A stretch of 64,000 nt of DNA from Asterochloris sp. CNOR1. Lineage: Eukaryota > Chlorophyta > Trebouxiophyceae > Trebouxiales > Trebouxiaceae. The position numbers were made by a program, and so were the translations under genes. The stretch covers positions 2,914,001 through 2,978,000 of the forward strand of contig OZ017747.1 of the NCBI GenBank assembly GCA_963969365.1, in the 5' to 3' direction. Positions 33,201 to 45,761 of the stretch are shown here, piece by piece. Below the pieces are notes generated by a model that made no database searches, was not told where the DNA came from, and saw nothing but the letters and a program-made list of their open reading frames with translations. How positions within the stretch are numbered: the stretch's first letter is position 1; the number at the start of each line of letters is the position of its first letter.

Positions 33201-36200
33201 AGAGGCCATTTGTGGACTCAAACTCATGGTGAGCACGCCCTTTTTGTCAGCTGGCTCCTGGTGGGAGTGCTCGCTGGGCTGGGCTGGGCTGACCGGCGTT
33301 GGAAAGCCCGCTGCCACTTGCGAGATGCACAGCGGCTAGCGCATATCAGTCTGGTCGCAAGCTGCTTTGTCTGGCTGGTCTGCCTGCATTTGTGGGCGGG
33401 TGTGCTATGCCAAGCGGCTCAGAAACATGCACCTTGCCTGCTGTGGAACCTTACATCTGTTGTCCGGTGCTTCAGATGTCAAGGCCGTCTGCCGTCAGCA
33501 TATCTCTCCAGATCGCTGGTCTGCCAAGCATCAGCAGTGATGAATGATGACAAGCTCGTCTGTGCAGGCTGAGGTGGAGATCCTGGATCGCAAGCTGGCT
33601 GTCCTGAAGCAGGAGATGAATGAGCAGGCCGTTGACATTGCGCAGCGACACAAGTTCAACAGCGGGGCAACCGAGCCCACCGGGCAGTCCTCGCCCAGGC
33701 GCCTTGCCTCAGGCCTGGCAGCTACCGCAGAGGCAAGCCGAAATGGCCACATTCTCTGAAAAGCTGCTCTGTCAGCTGGAACAGATGTGCATGCACTCTT
33801 GCTGCTTGCCCATCCCCAGCAAGTCTTCTGACCTGCGTCTGTGCTGCCATTCCTAGCTGCCTAGATCTCCAGGCTCACTGACTACCTGTTGCGCCTTGTA
33901 ACCTGCCAGATTGCTGACTGCCTGAGCCCCTCTTGTTCCGGTACCTGCATCACATGGTGGCCTGGCTGCTGCTTGAGTACTACTGGTGGCCCCATCAGCC
34001 TCTGCCCGCCCCTGCAGGTGTTGCACTTAGGCAAGGGCCTGCATCAGACGGCAGCCTGCATGCAATGCTGATTGCTCAGCACTCTCTGCTCTTGACAGGT
34101 CAGGTACAGGGGCCAGCGCTTGCACCGGGTGCAGGCAATGCTATTGCTTGGGTGCTGCTGCTGACAACACCCCTGCACACAGCGCTGACTGCTTCCCCTT
34201 GCCTGCCCCTGCAGGTCATGCACATGGGCCAGCGCCTGCACCAAATGGCGGCCCTGCGCGCCACGCTGATTGCTGCCCGTGGCGGGCCTCGCTATCGCAA
34301 ATACCTGGAAAGCGCGCGCAGCCAGGCAGGGACACTGACGGCTGCAGTGACGGACCTGGAGGAACGGGTGGCCGTCCTCAAGAGGCAGAAGGCTGACGGG
34401 GAGGCCTTCAGAAGTGAGCACAGGGGTGGCTGGCCTGGCTTTGCTCACTATGAAAGTCAGACTGACTGTCATGACCAAGTCTTGCACAGCCTGAGTGTCT
34501 GCTGGCACTCTGGGGGGCTCGGGTGTGGGGTTGCTGGCGGCTGCGCTGTGCGGGCTTGCGGCTCTGCCCGGCCTTGCATGACGAGACGTCTGCTCTGCTC
34601 CTGCCTTGCGGCAGTTGTGCCTCAAAGCTGCCCTCTGCCCCAGCCCTGCCACAGTGGGATCGCCTGCATTTGTCTAGGCCAGAATGTTGGCCCTGCGTCC
34701 TGCCCTTGTCCTGTACAGGGAATGCGTGGGCAAGGTTTGGGTGAGACTCATGTCGATCTTACCTCTGTTCCTCTGCCCTACCCTGCAGAGCGCAAGCTGG
34801 GGGACATGGCGACAGCAGTTGGGGGTGTGCAGAACGAGATCCTGGAGCTGGAGGGGCAGGAGGCTGTTCTGTTGCAGCAGCTGAGTCACCTGCGGGAGAG
34901 GCTGGACACCGTGCGGGCCAAAAAGGTGGGGGGAAGTGATGCATATGAGCAGCTTGAGAGCTCCGTCAGCACCTCAGGGTTTGAGGCTAAGGGGTGTGAT
35001 GGCGGCGCTGTGATGCTTCGGCTGCAGGACGTGGCATGGATGCGCAAGCTGCTTGACGGGCCTCATCAGGGCAGCCAGTTAAGGGGGCCTGGACACTGTG
35101 CAGGCCACAGAGCTGGGTGGCAGTCAGAGGGCGTATGTAGTGCAGGCAGGCTCTTCATCACTTTGCAGGAGAGCGCGGCGCCACTCTGCTCAGCTGTGGC
35201 GCTGTCGTGCTGGGGTCTGCCACTGTGAGCTCTGCCCTCTGCCCCTGCAGCACATGGCTGCCTCGCTCAGGGCCTGCCAAGGTGGGGCAACCAGATGGCC
35301 TAGGGGCCTTGAACCCAAAGCTTAGAGCTGTGTGAACCGCCTGTCATCTGTTCCAACAGAAGCAGGCTGCAGCTTGACAGCCACCGTTCATAAGGCAGGG
35401 CTCAGATGCATGCATCGGTGCAGCTGCGCAGACCACCCACAGCTGTGCAATGTGCGTGCTGCCCCTGGGCCTGCAGGCTGACAGGCAGACACTGTTGCAA
35501 AGGGGCTCTGCTGCTTGTACCTCTGAAGGCACCAGGGCAGCCTGCCATGACAGGCTCTTGTGACTGGCTCACAGCTGTGCAACATGCATGCTGCCTCTTG
35601 GCCTGCAGGCTGATATGGAGGAGGGGCGCAACGTCTTTGAGGAGGGCAATGCCTTCACCCTGGACGCGCTGCAGCATCAGGCAAGCTACTTGGGCGTCCC
35701 CTCTTGCGCTTCTCATGCATCAAGCTTATGAAGCTGTCTGCACATACCAACTTGTTTCTGGCGCCATGGCGGCCAACGCACAGGGCTGTGGCTGCGGTTT
35801 ACTGTCACGGCCTGCCTGCCCCACATGTCATGCTGAAGCTCTCCTCCTCTGCCTGGTGGACCTCAGCTCCCTGCCTGGCGCATCCTCGGTGGGTCTTGTG
35901 GGAAGTCATACCTGCCTGCCCAGAGCCTTATCTGGCGGAGCTGCTGGTCCAACATTATCTGGCGCTGTCTCAACACGCATCGACCAGACCGATGGCATTG
36001 TTGCTTGCTTCTGCATTGATCCCCTGCCCTGCTGCATCGCAGGTGGACCAGCTGTGGCTGCGCCAGCAGCAGCACCTGGCAGAGGGCGCAGCACTGGCCG
36101 AGTGCCAGTCCTTGATGCAGGAGGCCATGCGGGGCCAGGACCGCCACCAGAAGGCCTTGACAGCCTCAGCGGCTGCTGTCGTGCATGAGGCGGGCTGCGA

Positions 36201-38342
36201 GTTCATGCATGCGGCCACTCGTCACTGCTACTACCAGCGCGGCGAGCTGCAGCTGCTGCTCAGGCAGCTGCGCTTTTGCGCGGGGGAGCTGCGGGGTAAG
36301 TCCAGACCTGTGGGGGGCCAGGATCAGCAGCAGGGTACATGGAGTGTACCGGCAGTAGAGTCTGACCTTGTGGGTCAGCCTTGCAGTCATCTCTGATGCA
36401 ATTGAAGCTTCAGCTGCTGGACCTGTAGCCTCCTCAAATCTGATCTTGGTGGCTGGTGGCTGCAGCAGCTGAGTGCCCATCAGTTGCCCAACGGTGTTGC
36501 GCATCCCTTCACCCGCGGGCCGTGCACGCCATCATGCGTTGAAGATGAGTTTGCAACATGGACACCTACCAGCGTTCAAACACAGCCCATTAGTGTCTTT
36601 GAGCTCTGGAGTGCAAGGCAGCCCGCCCTTTTCCCTTCCCTGTTAGCGGTGCAGGACGGTTGCATGGGTGTGCCCTGCAGCCCTGGAGCGCAAGGTGGCC
36701 AGTCTCTCCAGCATGGACATGGAGGCCATCCTGGCAGACACCCGCACGGCCCAGCGCACGCTGCAGGCCAAGTACCTGCAGGCAGAGAGGGCTGCGCATG
36801 CACACCTGGAGGTGAGATTCCCATGTTGCTTGAGTCGATGGAAGGGCGCTGTCTTGTCCTGGCGACTGAGGCCCCCTTTGTGTTGCCTGATCTGAGAGGC
36901 CTGAGCATGGCCGTAGGAGAGACATACTGTCACTTGATGTGGGGCAGACCATGTTGACACCAGTTCTCATATCCTAATGGAAGGTGCTTTGGCTTTGGCC
37001 GGCTCCCTGGATGTGACCCAAAGTGGCACTGCAGGCAGTGGCAGTGGTGCGCAAGCAGGTGGAGCAGACCCAGGCTGGCGTCCTGGTGCCACCTGCAGAG
37101 CTGGGCAGCGGCAGCAGGTCCTCCTCTGGTGGGGGCAGCCACCTCACAGACAGTGCAGACGCCAAGATTGAGGCTGCCAGCGGGCCAGCCGCGCTCGGCA
37201 GCACAGACCCTCAGGCCTTGCTTGCTGCCCCTGAGCAGGGCGTGGGGCCTGCCGGGCCACATGCTCTTATTCCTGCTGCCCAGCTCAGCAGTAGTGTTGT
37301 TGGGCAGCAGGCAGGGCCTGGGGCTGAGGGAGTGGCCAGCCCAGCAGGGGCTGGCAGTCCAGCCCAAGCTGAGCAGGGGGTGGCCGTCAGTGCCACTGGC
37401 AGTGCCACCAGGGCTGAGCAGGGGGCTGTGCATGTGCCAGCTGGGCCCGTGATCAGCGAGGAGCTGGCCGATCTCTTCAAGTCCATTGAGGACTTGCAGG
37501 AGCAGCTGCTAGGACTGGAGAGACCACAGCTGGCCCCGTCAGAGCACGAGGGGCAGGAGGGGGCCCAGGTGAGGGGTCAGGCTGGCACCAGCACAGAACC
37601 CGCAACTGGGTGCACTGCTGGCCAGGAGTGATAGGCTGCAGAAGCTGGAATTGCTCAGCTTGAGATCCTTTGAATTTCTGGGGGTTCCGCAACAATGGCT
37701 GCTTGTCTCATATGGCCATCTTCTCTGCACATATGGCACACATCCATAATCCTTTTGCTACTACAGGACCAGCCTGGGAGCCCTGGCAGGCACCCGCAGG
37801 GTAGCGGCCACCTGTTAGCTCCGACGCATGTCTCAGCAGCAGATACTGCAGCCGGTATTGGTGCTGCATCGGGTGCATCCACAGTCATGGAGGTGCTCCC
37901 TCAACAGGACGTGTCCAGCCCTAGCGCTGCTACTGAAGCCCCATCAGTAGAGGCTGACCTCTCTGGTCTCCCTCGTGGAGCCACTTTGTCTGCCACACAC
38001 CAGCAGGGCTCAGATCCTCACCTACGCCTGGCTGCTGAGCAGGCGGAGGTGCTGAGTGCCGCTCATGAAGCATTGAACATTCATGCAGAGCCACCCGTCA
38101 GCGTGGCTGCTGAGAGCAAGCGCCTGTCTGGCACCCCCATGGACGAGGCTCTCAACATTCCCATGCCATCTCGTCATGCTGCTCTGGCCGGGGAGCTTGC
38201 GGCTAAGGGCAGCTCATCAGCCAGTGCTCTGCACCGTCCTGCCAGTCGCATCAGCCGCCAGCACAGCAGCAGCAGGACTCAGCTTGATCAGCCTGAACCT
38301 TCTCAGATTGGTGGTCCATTGCTAGCTGTACAAAATGTCTGA
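30276..38342 (+). CDS. large coiled-coil protein, family not recognised
   Basis: Many in-phase exons: about 30276 (ESLIERGPP), 30666-31110 (Ser/Pro/Ala-rich, low complexity, ISMRLGGWLSAAG at its end), about 31305-31425 (TQAWKRLAGKERLQDF), about 31856-32115, about 32400-32570 (DVLYVDLTTHSADREPMTLR, EVFLRSFVLENIIVG), about 32996-33228, 33568-33760, 34215-34410, about 34793-34926, 35609-35680, 36043-36295, 36681-36810, about 37030-37569 and a last exon about 37768-38342. From 33568 on most exons are heptad-rich coiled coil (EVEILDRKLAVLKQEMNEQA, LGDMATAVGGVQNEILELEG). The block around 32450-33228 looks globular and is the best handle for homology. The tail is Ala/Ser/Pro/Gln-rich and disordered. 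No motor, kinase or membrane motif is visible. The 5' end is unresolved, and the first real start may lie between 30110 and 30660. Confidence 0.6.
32900..32937 (+). repeat. two copies of a 20-nt unit
   Basis: CTTGTTAGTCCCTGACA occurs twice back to back in an intron of the coiled-coil gene. Confidence 0.85.
34018..34280 (+). repeat. triplicated exon with acceptors, two copies decayed
   Basis: Three similar blocks start at 34018, 34099 and 34215, each right after a CAG acceptor in the same phase. The third is the coding exon (VMHMGQRLHQMAALRATLIA). The first reads VLHLGKGLHQTAACMQC and then a stop. The second reads VRYRGQRLHRVQAMLLL. Offsets are 81 and 116 bp. Confidence 0.78.
35440..35650 (+). 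repeat. duplicated acceptor splice site, 132-bp offset
   Basis: CACAGCTGTGCAAYRTGCRTGCTGC, then a pyrimidine-rich step and GGCCTGCAG|GCTGA, occurs with the junction at 35476/35477 and again at the used junction 35608/35609 before DMEEGRNVFEE. Confidence 0.78.
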
Positions 38343-38701
38343 CCATTTATGTGTCAATAGCTCTACCAATAGCTCTGCCACGTATTGTGACGACCCCAAT
38401 CGAACGATGTCATGTATGTATTTCTCTGTGCAGCTGTTTGGCCTTCCAATTCTGTGACCCAGCCAGGCTGTGTTTGAGGTGCAGTCACCACGCATCACTC
38501 TCAGCAACCAGGCTGCTCTTGCAATTGCTGTCCTTTCTCTCAGGTTGTTGCTGCGTCAATATGTAGCAATGCTGGCACTGGGCAGGACATGAAAGTGGTC
38601 ATGTGCTTGCTCAGAACTTGGCTTCAGGCAGTCTGTGCATGTTGAGGCAGTCATCCGTTGGCTTACTGCTTCGCTACTGCTACTTGGTGAGGCTAATCTG
38701 G
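38343..38701. other. intergenic, convergent gene ends
   Basis: About 360 bp between the stop of the coiled-coil gene (+) and the end of the E-Syt gene (-). No exon or element recognised. Confidence 0.5.
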
Positions 38702-41700
38702 TCAGAACTCTTGAACAGGCGGGGGCGCTCCAGCCTCATCTGCAGGGCAACAGCAAAGCAGTTGGCCACTCATGCTCAGCATCCTTGCTGCTCACCAGGC
38801 ACGACGACACATTTGCTGCTACTTGTGCCCGGTGAGGGACATGATGCAAGAACAAGGCTGTTGCTGCTGGAGGGGCATTGCATTCCAGGTGACGCTGCCT
38901 GTGCTTGACAAGAATCCCACTGCATGTGGTATGAGCAAGGGCACGATTGCCCCGCCAAATTGCTTACCAATATCCCAGGGCACCCACTGCACGTGCATGG
39001 TGACGCTGCTGGGGCGAGGCTCGCCCAGTTTTTGATCCACAGGCACCTCAGCCAGGTACCTGCAGGGGCACTTCGACCTTTGACACACAAATTGCTGGCA
39101 TGGGGACTTTCTGACAACTGCAACACTCCACACCAACAGCAATCCTCTCAAGACTTGCTCAGGGGCCCCGCAGAGCCTGGCCAGTGCAGGACTGGCAGTG
39201 CAGACGAAACCCACCAAGTCCTGAGGACCTCGCCATTTGGGGAGGTGGCAATTTCTCGGCCAACATCAATCTCCACCCTCCCCAGAAGCTGCGCAGGCCA
39301 GACATAGAGTCAGCGGCAGGTGCAGACATGACAGCAGCCGTGCAGGCTCTGATCAGCTTTGCTCATCATGCACTCATCCATGTCTGCTGCTGTGGTGCAG
39401 CCATGCCATGCTCAGCAGCAAGCTACAGCCTGTGCATTCCCTTACGTCGTCACCACCCAAGGTGTCCGAATCGTACACCTTCACATCCAAAATCTCATCA
39501 TAAGGGACCTGCAAGGCGGCGCAGCAGGGTGAGGCTACACCTTTACTGCATGCATCACCAGGGTTCAGTGCAGAAGAGCAGCAATGCAGGCCAGCCCGCA
39601 AGCTGCCAGGACTGCTTGACACAGAACTGGTGCTGGGGCACGCTGCAGCTGCCTGGCAGACTTCATTGTGTAAGGGTGCGCTTTGCAATTCACACAGCGA
39701 GTTACCAACCATGCAGCAACAGCCCACATCCCCGGGGCTCCAGAGCCACTTGGGTGCCCCACCATGTACCAACACTGGCAATAACTACAAGCAGCATCAG
39801 GCCCCACAGCCTCTGGCAACCCAGAGCAGCCTTGCAGGCTTCATCACTCACCTGGGGAGCCAGCTGCCTGTATGTTGTATGCAAGGAGTGGCAGATGACC
39901 TGTGTCACGACAGCCCAAAGTCCTCCCCCACTAAAGAGACGCCCCACCTTGAACCACTCAAACTTTTCATTGTACTCTGCATTGAGGGTGAAGTGCTTGA
40001 TGGTGGACTTTTGGCGCGCATGCTTCCCGTCGCCCAGCTTCATGACGACGTAGGGGTCCGAGTAGCCATTCAAGTCGGCGCTGGCCAGATCCTCGCACTT
40101 CTTCAGAGTCAGCAGGATGGCTCCCTGCGGGGCACTAGGCAGTCCAGGCCCCTCCACCCACCACCACTTGCCGCAATGCTTACAGGTGTGCCATGCGACA
40201 AGACTGGGTGAGGCTGGGCAGCTGCATTGCGAGTTGCTTCGATGGCTCTGCCTGGTGCTGTGGACTGAGCTGCCATGCAGTGAGGATGAGGGAGGCCCAG
40301 CCGGTGTACGCGGCACAGCAGGTGTCACAAGCTCAGCCTTTCCGTGCTGCCCACCTCGGCTGAGGCCCAGCATAGCTCAGCAGGCCCGTGCACAACCTGC
40401 GCGGGTCTTACACTGGCTGCATTGCGGGTGTTCAGGTCAGAAGCGCAGAGGACACACAGCACTCACCACTGTCGCACGCCGAGGCTCTGAGTAGATGGCC
40501 CCCAGGCTCATGTACCTGATGCGCAGTCGGACCTTGCCCTTCCCCTTCCCCTACAGCAGAGGAGAGACTACTGTCAAAGACCTGCAGCTCTGCTGCTGAC
40601 CAAAACAAAAGAGGTCCTGCCCTGGGCTGCAGGATGGAGCAACACAACAAATTCATACCTTCTGTCCCTGGCAAATGCCTGATCTGGCCTGCTCTCAAGC
40701 GCTTCAGCCATTCAGCATGCAAGGCTACTACCAGGCATCACGTGCAGCATGGAACAGTGGTTGCTCTGCTCTCTGGGGGCTCAAACGCTGTGCAACTCAC
40801 GCAGCCATTGTCGTTGGAGAAGGTGCCCTTGCCCATGTCAAACCACTCGTCGAATTCAGTCCCATCGTTGTCGGCGTATTTTTTGATGGGAATGGCTGCC
40901 CGACCCATGAGCGTGGAGGCCCCAATGGTGTCTGCAATGCCCTGCATGTCAAAAGAGAAGTATTTTGCCCATGTGCACAGTGGGCAAACAGCCCCGTTTG
41001 TAGGCTTTTGTTGCTGAGATGCCCTCTCCTTGAGGTCTTCTGCCAGCCAGCTTGCCTGCAAAGCTTGCTTGGCAGCTACAGCTTGGCACAAGTCTAGGAG
41101 CATATGCGAGGTGAGGTGCGTCCCATCAGCTCTGTCCTCTGAAAGCTCCAGGGCCATCGAATGGAAGCTGGGGCCACGACCAGATTCCCGGCCTGGTTTG
41201 CACAGGTCAAATCCAGAAAGCGAGGACACACCCCTGAGTGCTGCACGTGGTCACCTTGACCAGGTTGAGCGTGAGCAGCTCCTTCGCATTGATGCGGTCC
41301 CAGTCAAACATCTCCAGACGCAGGAACTGGGTGGTTGGCTCCTGGACCATGAGGAACTTGCGCTCCTGCCACACCGGTGCCAGCGTGTTCTTCTTCTTCT
41401 CCTGCAGAGAGGCACGGCAGAGCACCTTTGCAATCAGGGGTTCCAATGTCTGTCTGAATTGGCAGGGCCCAGGCATCTTGTTACTCTCCTGCACAGAGGG
41501 CAGGGGGATGAAACAGGCAATCTTTTTGTTGGTGTTCTGGCACGTGATGGGGCAAATGCTGCCACACATGCACCAGGGGTGCTTTGTCGTCTACTGCAGG
41601 GGGTGGCAAAAAAGAGTGAGTCTGCTGTGCATCACGCAGGTGCTTGCTCTGCTGCATGCAGGCAGCCGCAGGGAGTCGAGCAACGGAGCAGGGGCCAGCT

Positions 41701-44700
41701 GAAGGGGGCCCAGCGTAGTCCTCTCCCTCTCTTGCAAGCGGCAGGGAAGGAAGCAGGGTTACATGCCAGCAGGCAGTGCATGGCAAATTCCTTCACAAGC
41801 TGGCAGAGGCAGAGACCTAAGTAATCCAGACAGGCTGGTGGAGGTACTGCACTGGGCAAAGGCTCACTAACAAATCTTTTGGTGCGAGCACTGCTGCTGT
41901 TTCAGCACAGCAGCTGCTGGGCTGCTATGTATGTGGCACAGACTCCCACACTGCCATGCCTGCTGGCTGCAGCGCTCCAGCGTGCACCCCCTAAGGGGCT
42001 ACAAGGCAGGCACTGTCCCTCCTGCAGGAGCATCAAGGGCCATACACTGGTGGCTCACCGTCTTCTCAACCTGCTGCACACGAGTGCTCAGCTCCACAAA
42101 AGGGTCAGCCTTGCCCGTCACATCCTGCTTGTGCAGGTCCTTGGCCTGCATCACCCAGACCTGCAGGACGCCCTTGTGCCTGCAGGCAGGCAGCGCGCTC
42201 GTGTCAAGCAGGCATCTTGAACAGCAAAGCAGCAGCAGCAGCAGCCTGGCGGGGGCCCTGCACCTGCACGCCCTGGCAGCCTGGGGATGTATGGTGGCCA
42301 ATTCATCTGGCCCCAGCTGAGCACACCCTGGCAGCCTGGGGATTTTGTGCATGGCAAAGGGAGAGCAGGCCTGAAGCAGTCAACACCTATATTTAACCTA
42401 GCCTGGGCATGACGCATGTTGGGGCGTCTCAGACCTCACAAAGAAGGCATGCGCCCGTCCACCAGCCCCATGAGCATGAGATGCTCAGCAGCTACAGTAA
42501 GGCTGCCTGTCGTGTGACTCAGGGCAACAGCCTCATCTTGGACTCCATCGATGTCCCAACCCACCAGAGTCATCCCACCTGAGCATGAGGTGGTCCAGGG
42601 GGCCTGTGATATCCTCTCCCAGAATGGGCACCACGATGCGGTTGGGCCACACCAGCATGTCACCCAGTGTATTGCGCAGGAAGGGGTCCAGCCAGGCCTG
42701 CACGGGCTTGGCCGTCGCGCTGGATCCCAGGGCCTTCCCAAAGTTCAGCTTGAACTTGATCTGGGGCGGCTTCCTGCAGGCAAACAGGGGACAGTGTCCT
42801 GTGAGCTGCTGTCCACTGACAAAGCTGTCTGTCAAGGCCTGCTCTTGACCCCTGTGCATGCATGGACAGCCCTGGAATGCTGAATGCCATCTGCTCAACA
42901 CCTTCCACAAGGGTTGTAAAGAGCAAAGTCTTGCGGGAAGGGCTCCCCAGAGCACAGCTGATCCAGCCACAGAGGGGTGCCCCACTTATGCAGGTGAAAC
43001 AGGGCGTTGAGGGCTCTGCAAGGGGCTGACCCAACCAACAGACTGCCAGAGGGGCTTTGATGGTACCTGAGGGAGACGACCGCCGCCCCAAAGCCAGGCA
43101 TGTCGCCCACAAGGGGGGCCAGCTTGATGCGGGCAACTGCGTTGATGCGCACATCTGACACCTTTGGCACCATGCGGGTGGCCTCCCCACCAGCTGGCAG
43201 CTCCACAGCGATGGCAATGTTGGCATCACCTGCCCACCTCAGGGCCACCTGCAACAGGTTATGAACATCCTGACCTGAGCCTGTGCTTGCAGCGAAGGTT
43301 GACGGCAAGGCACCCCAGGAAGTAGGGGTCCAAAATGGGCACCCCAAGATGCTCAGGCTCTGTAACGTAGAAGTGCCCAGCGATGTGCCCATCAGGGACT
43401 GCAGGGATGTGCACACACTGCATTAGAGGCAGCCAGGCGTTCCCTGTTGCCACACAGCTGGACAGGCAGCCTCAGTCCCTGCAGGCTGCTGCAGAGCTGC
43501 CATCAGGTGGGCCTATTTGAGGCTGCTGCAACATGTGAGCTTGCTTGAGAGCCTACACAGGCCCCAGCAGAGAGCGTGCTTGCCACAAAGGACCCCACAA
43601 CACCCACCATCACTCTCTGCAGCGTTTGTGCAGGCCCCTGTAGGTACTACCTCCATCAGGACATTATCCTTGGACTGCTCCTCCACCCACACATTCTCGA
43701 TCTTGAATGGCGCATCCCCGAAGGTTAGGTGCTTGAAGTACATCTTCTTGATCAGCCCCGGCGGCTTGTACTGCTCCATGATGGGCTCCACACTCTCCTG
43801 CAGCCAGCAGGGTGCTGCAGGTGAGCATTGAGTTCTGCTGCAGGCCGGCAGGAGTTGCTGCTGGATGTAGAAGGCACTTCCTGGCACATCTGAGGGGGCC
43901 CTTCCAGCTGCAGCTTGGCAGGGCTTGGTGCTGCAGGTCAGACACACCCCTCACTGCAGGGTAGGGCCTCCCATGCTTTTCACAGCAGCATCAGAAGCTG
44001 GGATGGCCCCTTGCCGCCTGAGAACGCTTCAATGAATGAGTGATTAGGCGGCAAGCAGCACTGGCCAATGTATGGATGGAGCAAAGGACGGGGACCTACC
44101 TTGACCATGGCGCACACTGCCTTGTCGTAGAAAGGCCACATCTCTGTCAGGATGGCATTCATCCACTGCAGATGGATGGGACACTTCAGCACTGGGTGGA
44201 GAACAGAGCCGCAAGCAGTCACAGAGTACATGATAGCAAGCATTCAACCTTTGAGGTAGCAACAAGGGGCCCACGGGCAGCAGGCAAGTAGCAGTAAATA
44301 GCTCACCCTAACTTTCTCCCTGTCTGAGAAGTGGATCCAGCTAGGGACTTCCCCAGTGATGGCAGCTAGCCCCTTCTGCCCAGGCGTGATCCTCAACTGC
44401 AGGCAGATGATGGGTTAAGATGTCTGTCAGCAGCACAGACATGGTCTGAAGCTCGCAGTCCACGGCTGCAGGTGGCCTTGACGAATGGAGCTCTCAAGCA
44501 CACTAAAGCACTGTACAGGTGGCAGCCCAGTCCTTGGGTGGCCACCAATGCTGCTGGGCTGGCCTGTCCCGCTGGCCCTAGCACTCCACAGCACCTCACG
44601 CAGAGAGTGGCTTATGTCCCAAAGAAGGATTGCAGGCAGATGACCCACCTGAGCAGCAGTCTGCTGCCTGGTGCGCCGAGCAGTGTTCAGCAGCCAGCTG

Positions 44701-45761
44701 TAGCCCAGGCCGATGGGAAAGCCAAGGATGGCATAGAGCACAATCCACAAAACATTGACCCGGAACAGCAAGATGGAGATGGCCAGTAGTGCCACATAGC
44801 CTGCTGCGATTGCCTGCAGAATGAACAACGCCAGGAGTGGATGCTGTGCACAGCCGTTGCCAGGGTTGGACGTATGCAGCAGCAAGACCAGACAGGGCGC
44901 CCGGAAGGCGGGCATCTCTCCCCTGAGGCTGCAGAACACAGCATGCAGGCCATACACAGCTTGCAACTTGCAGCGGCAGATCTGGACAGGCCTGCACTGA
45001 AGTACAGGCCGCACCCTTGTGTGTTGTGCATGAGCCCAGCCTCTAGGAAGGCTGCAGTCTGCAGCGGCAGACCGCACAGAGAACACCCAGCAGAGCACTG
45101 CAAGCGGCTCTCCCACAGGCTGTGCAGGAGCCTCGCCTGCACGATGACCATGGCCTCCACCACCTTATTGGCAGCTGTGCGGGGCTTCGCAGGCTGGACG
45201 GGCGCGTGCTCCGCCTCCCCCAGACTGGCCTGCCCAGACGTGGGCAGATCCGACTCTGGGGACACTCTGCCAGCCCCTGGGCCGCCTCCCATGTCTGCCA
45301 GCTTGTCTGCTGCCTGCGCGGCAGGGGCATGCTGCCGTCCATCTGCCTGGGGCGCTGCTGCAGGCTTCTGGGTGGCCCGGGGCTGTGTGCTGCCCTGATC
45401 CCCGCCATCCCTCTGGAAGGTGTAGGTCTGGCCACTGTCCAAGCCCTTGCCCCCCCAGGTCTTCTCTGGCGCATTCGCCATCTGCAGCTGGACTGGGCCA
45501 CGCTTGTGGCTCAGCTGAGAGTCCTCATGGGAGTGGTTCTCTGCGCCATCGTCGGTGTGGCTCAGATGGTTAGCCTCCTCTTCTGTCACAGGCTTGGAGT
45601 CATACTCGCCAGGCACTGCAGACACAAACACTTAATGTCATGGCCACTTGACACATGCATGTGACCTGCCCATCCTGAACCAGTTCCTGACCTTGCTTCC
45701 CATGGCTGTGCTTGTGGCTCTTAATGTGCAGCTTCTTCTGCATCTTTCCAAACATCCCCAT
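38702..45761 (-). CDS. extended synaptotagmin / plant synaptotagmin-type ER-PM tether
   Basis: At least 15 exons. ATG 45761 gives MGMFGKMQKKLHIKSHKHSH. A long disordered exon follows (about 45615-45137). Then comes a membrane hairpin (AIAAGYVALLAISILLFRV and VLWIVLYAILGFPIGLGYSW, 44812-44650). An SMP lipid-transfer domain is spread over 44165-42590: WMNAILTEMWPFYDKAV, SVEPIMEQYKPPGLIKK, INAVARIKLAPLVGDMPGF and KFKLNFGKALGS. The C2A domain comes next (GVLQVWVMQAKDLHKQDVTG, TQFLRLEMFDWDRI), ending in ADNDGTEFDEWFDMGKG. The C2B domain (about 40124-39217) has ADLNGYSDPYVVMKLGDG and DVKVYDSDTLGGDD, with the acidic Ca2+-loop positions kept. This is the SMP-C2-C2 layout of proteins that hold the ER at the plasma membrane and move lipids. 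A short last exon ends at a TGA at 38702-38704, chosen by phase. Confidence 0.9.
42265..42345. repeat. intronic direct repeat, about 55-bp offset
   Basis: CCCTGGCAGCCTGGGGAT occurs at about 42271 and again at about 42327, in the E-Syt intron before C2A. A partial third copy (GCAGCCTGGCGGGG) lies at 42241. Confidence 0.75.

Noticed and set aside
33933-35228. 431-codon open frame on the plus strand
   Set aside because: It runs through several introns of the coiled-coil gene. Real exons with good splice sites and coiled-coil coding lie inside it, sometimes in the same frame.
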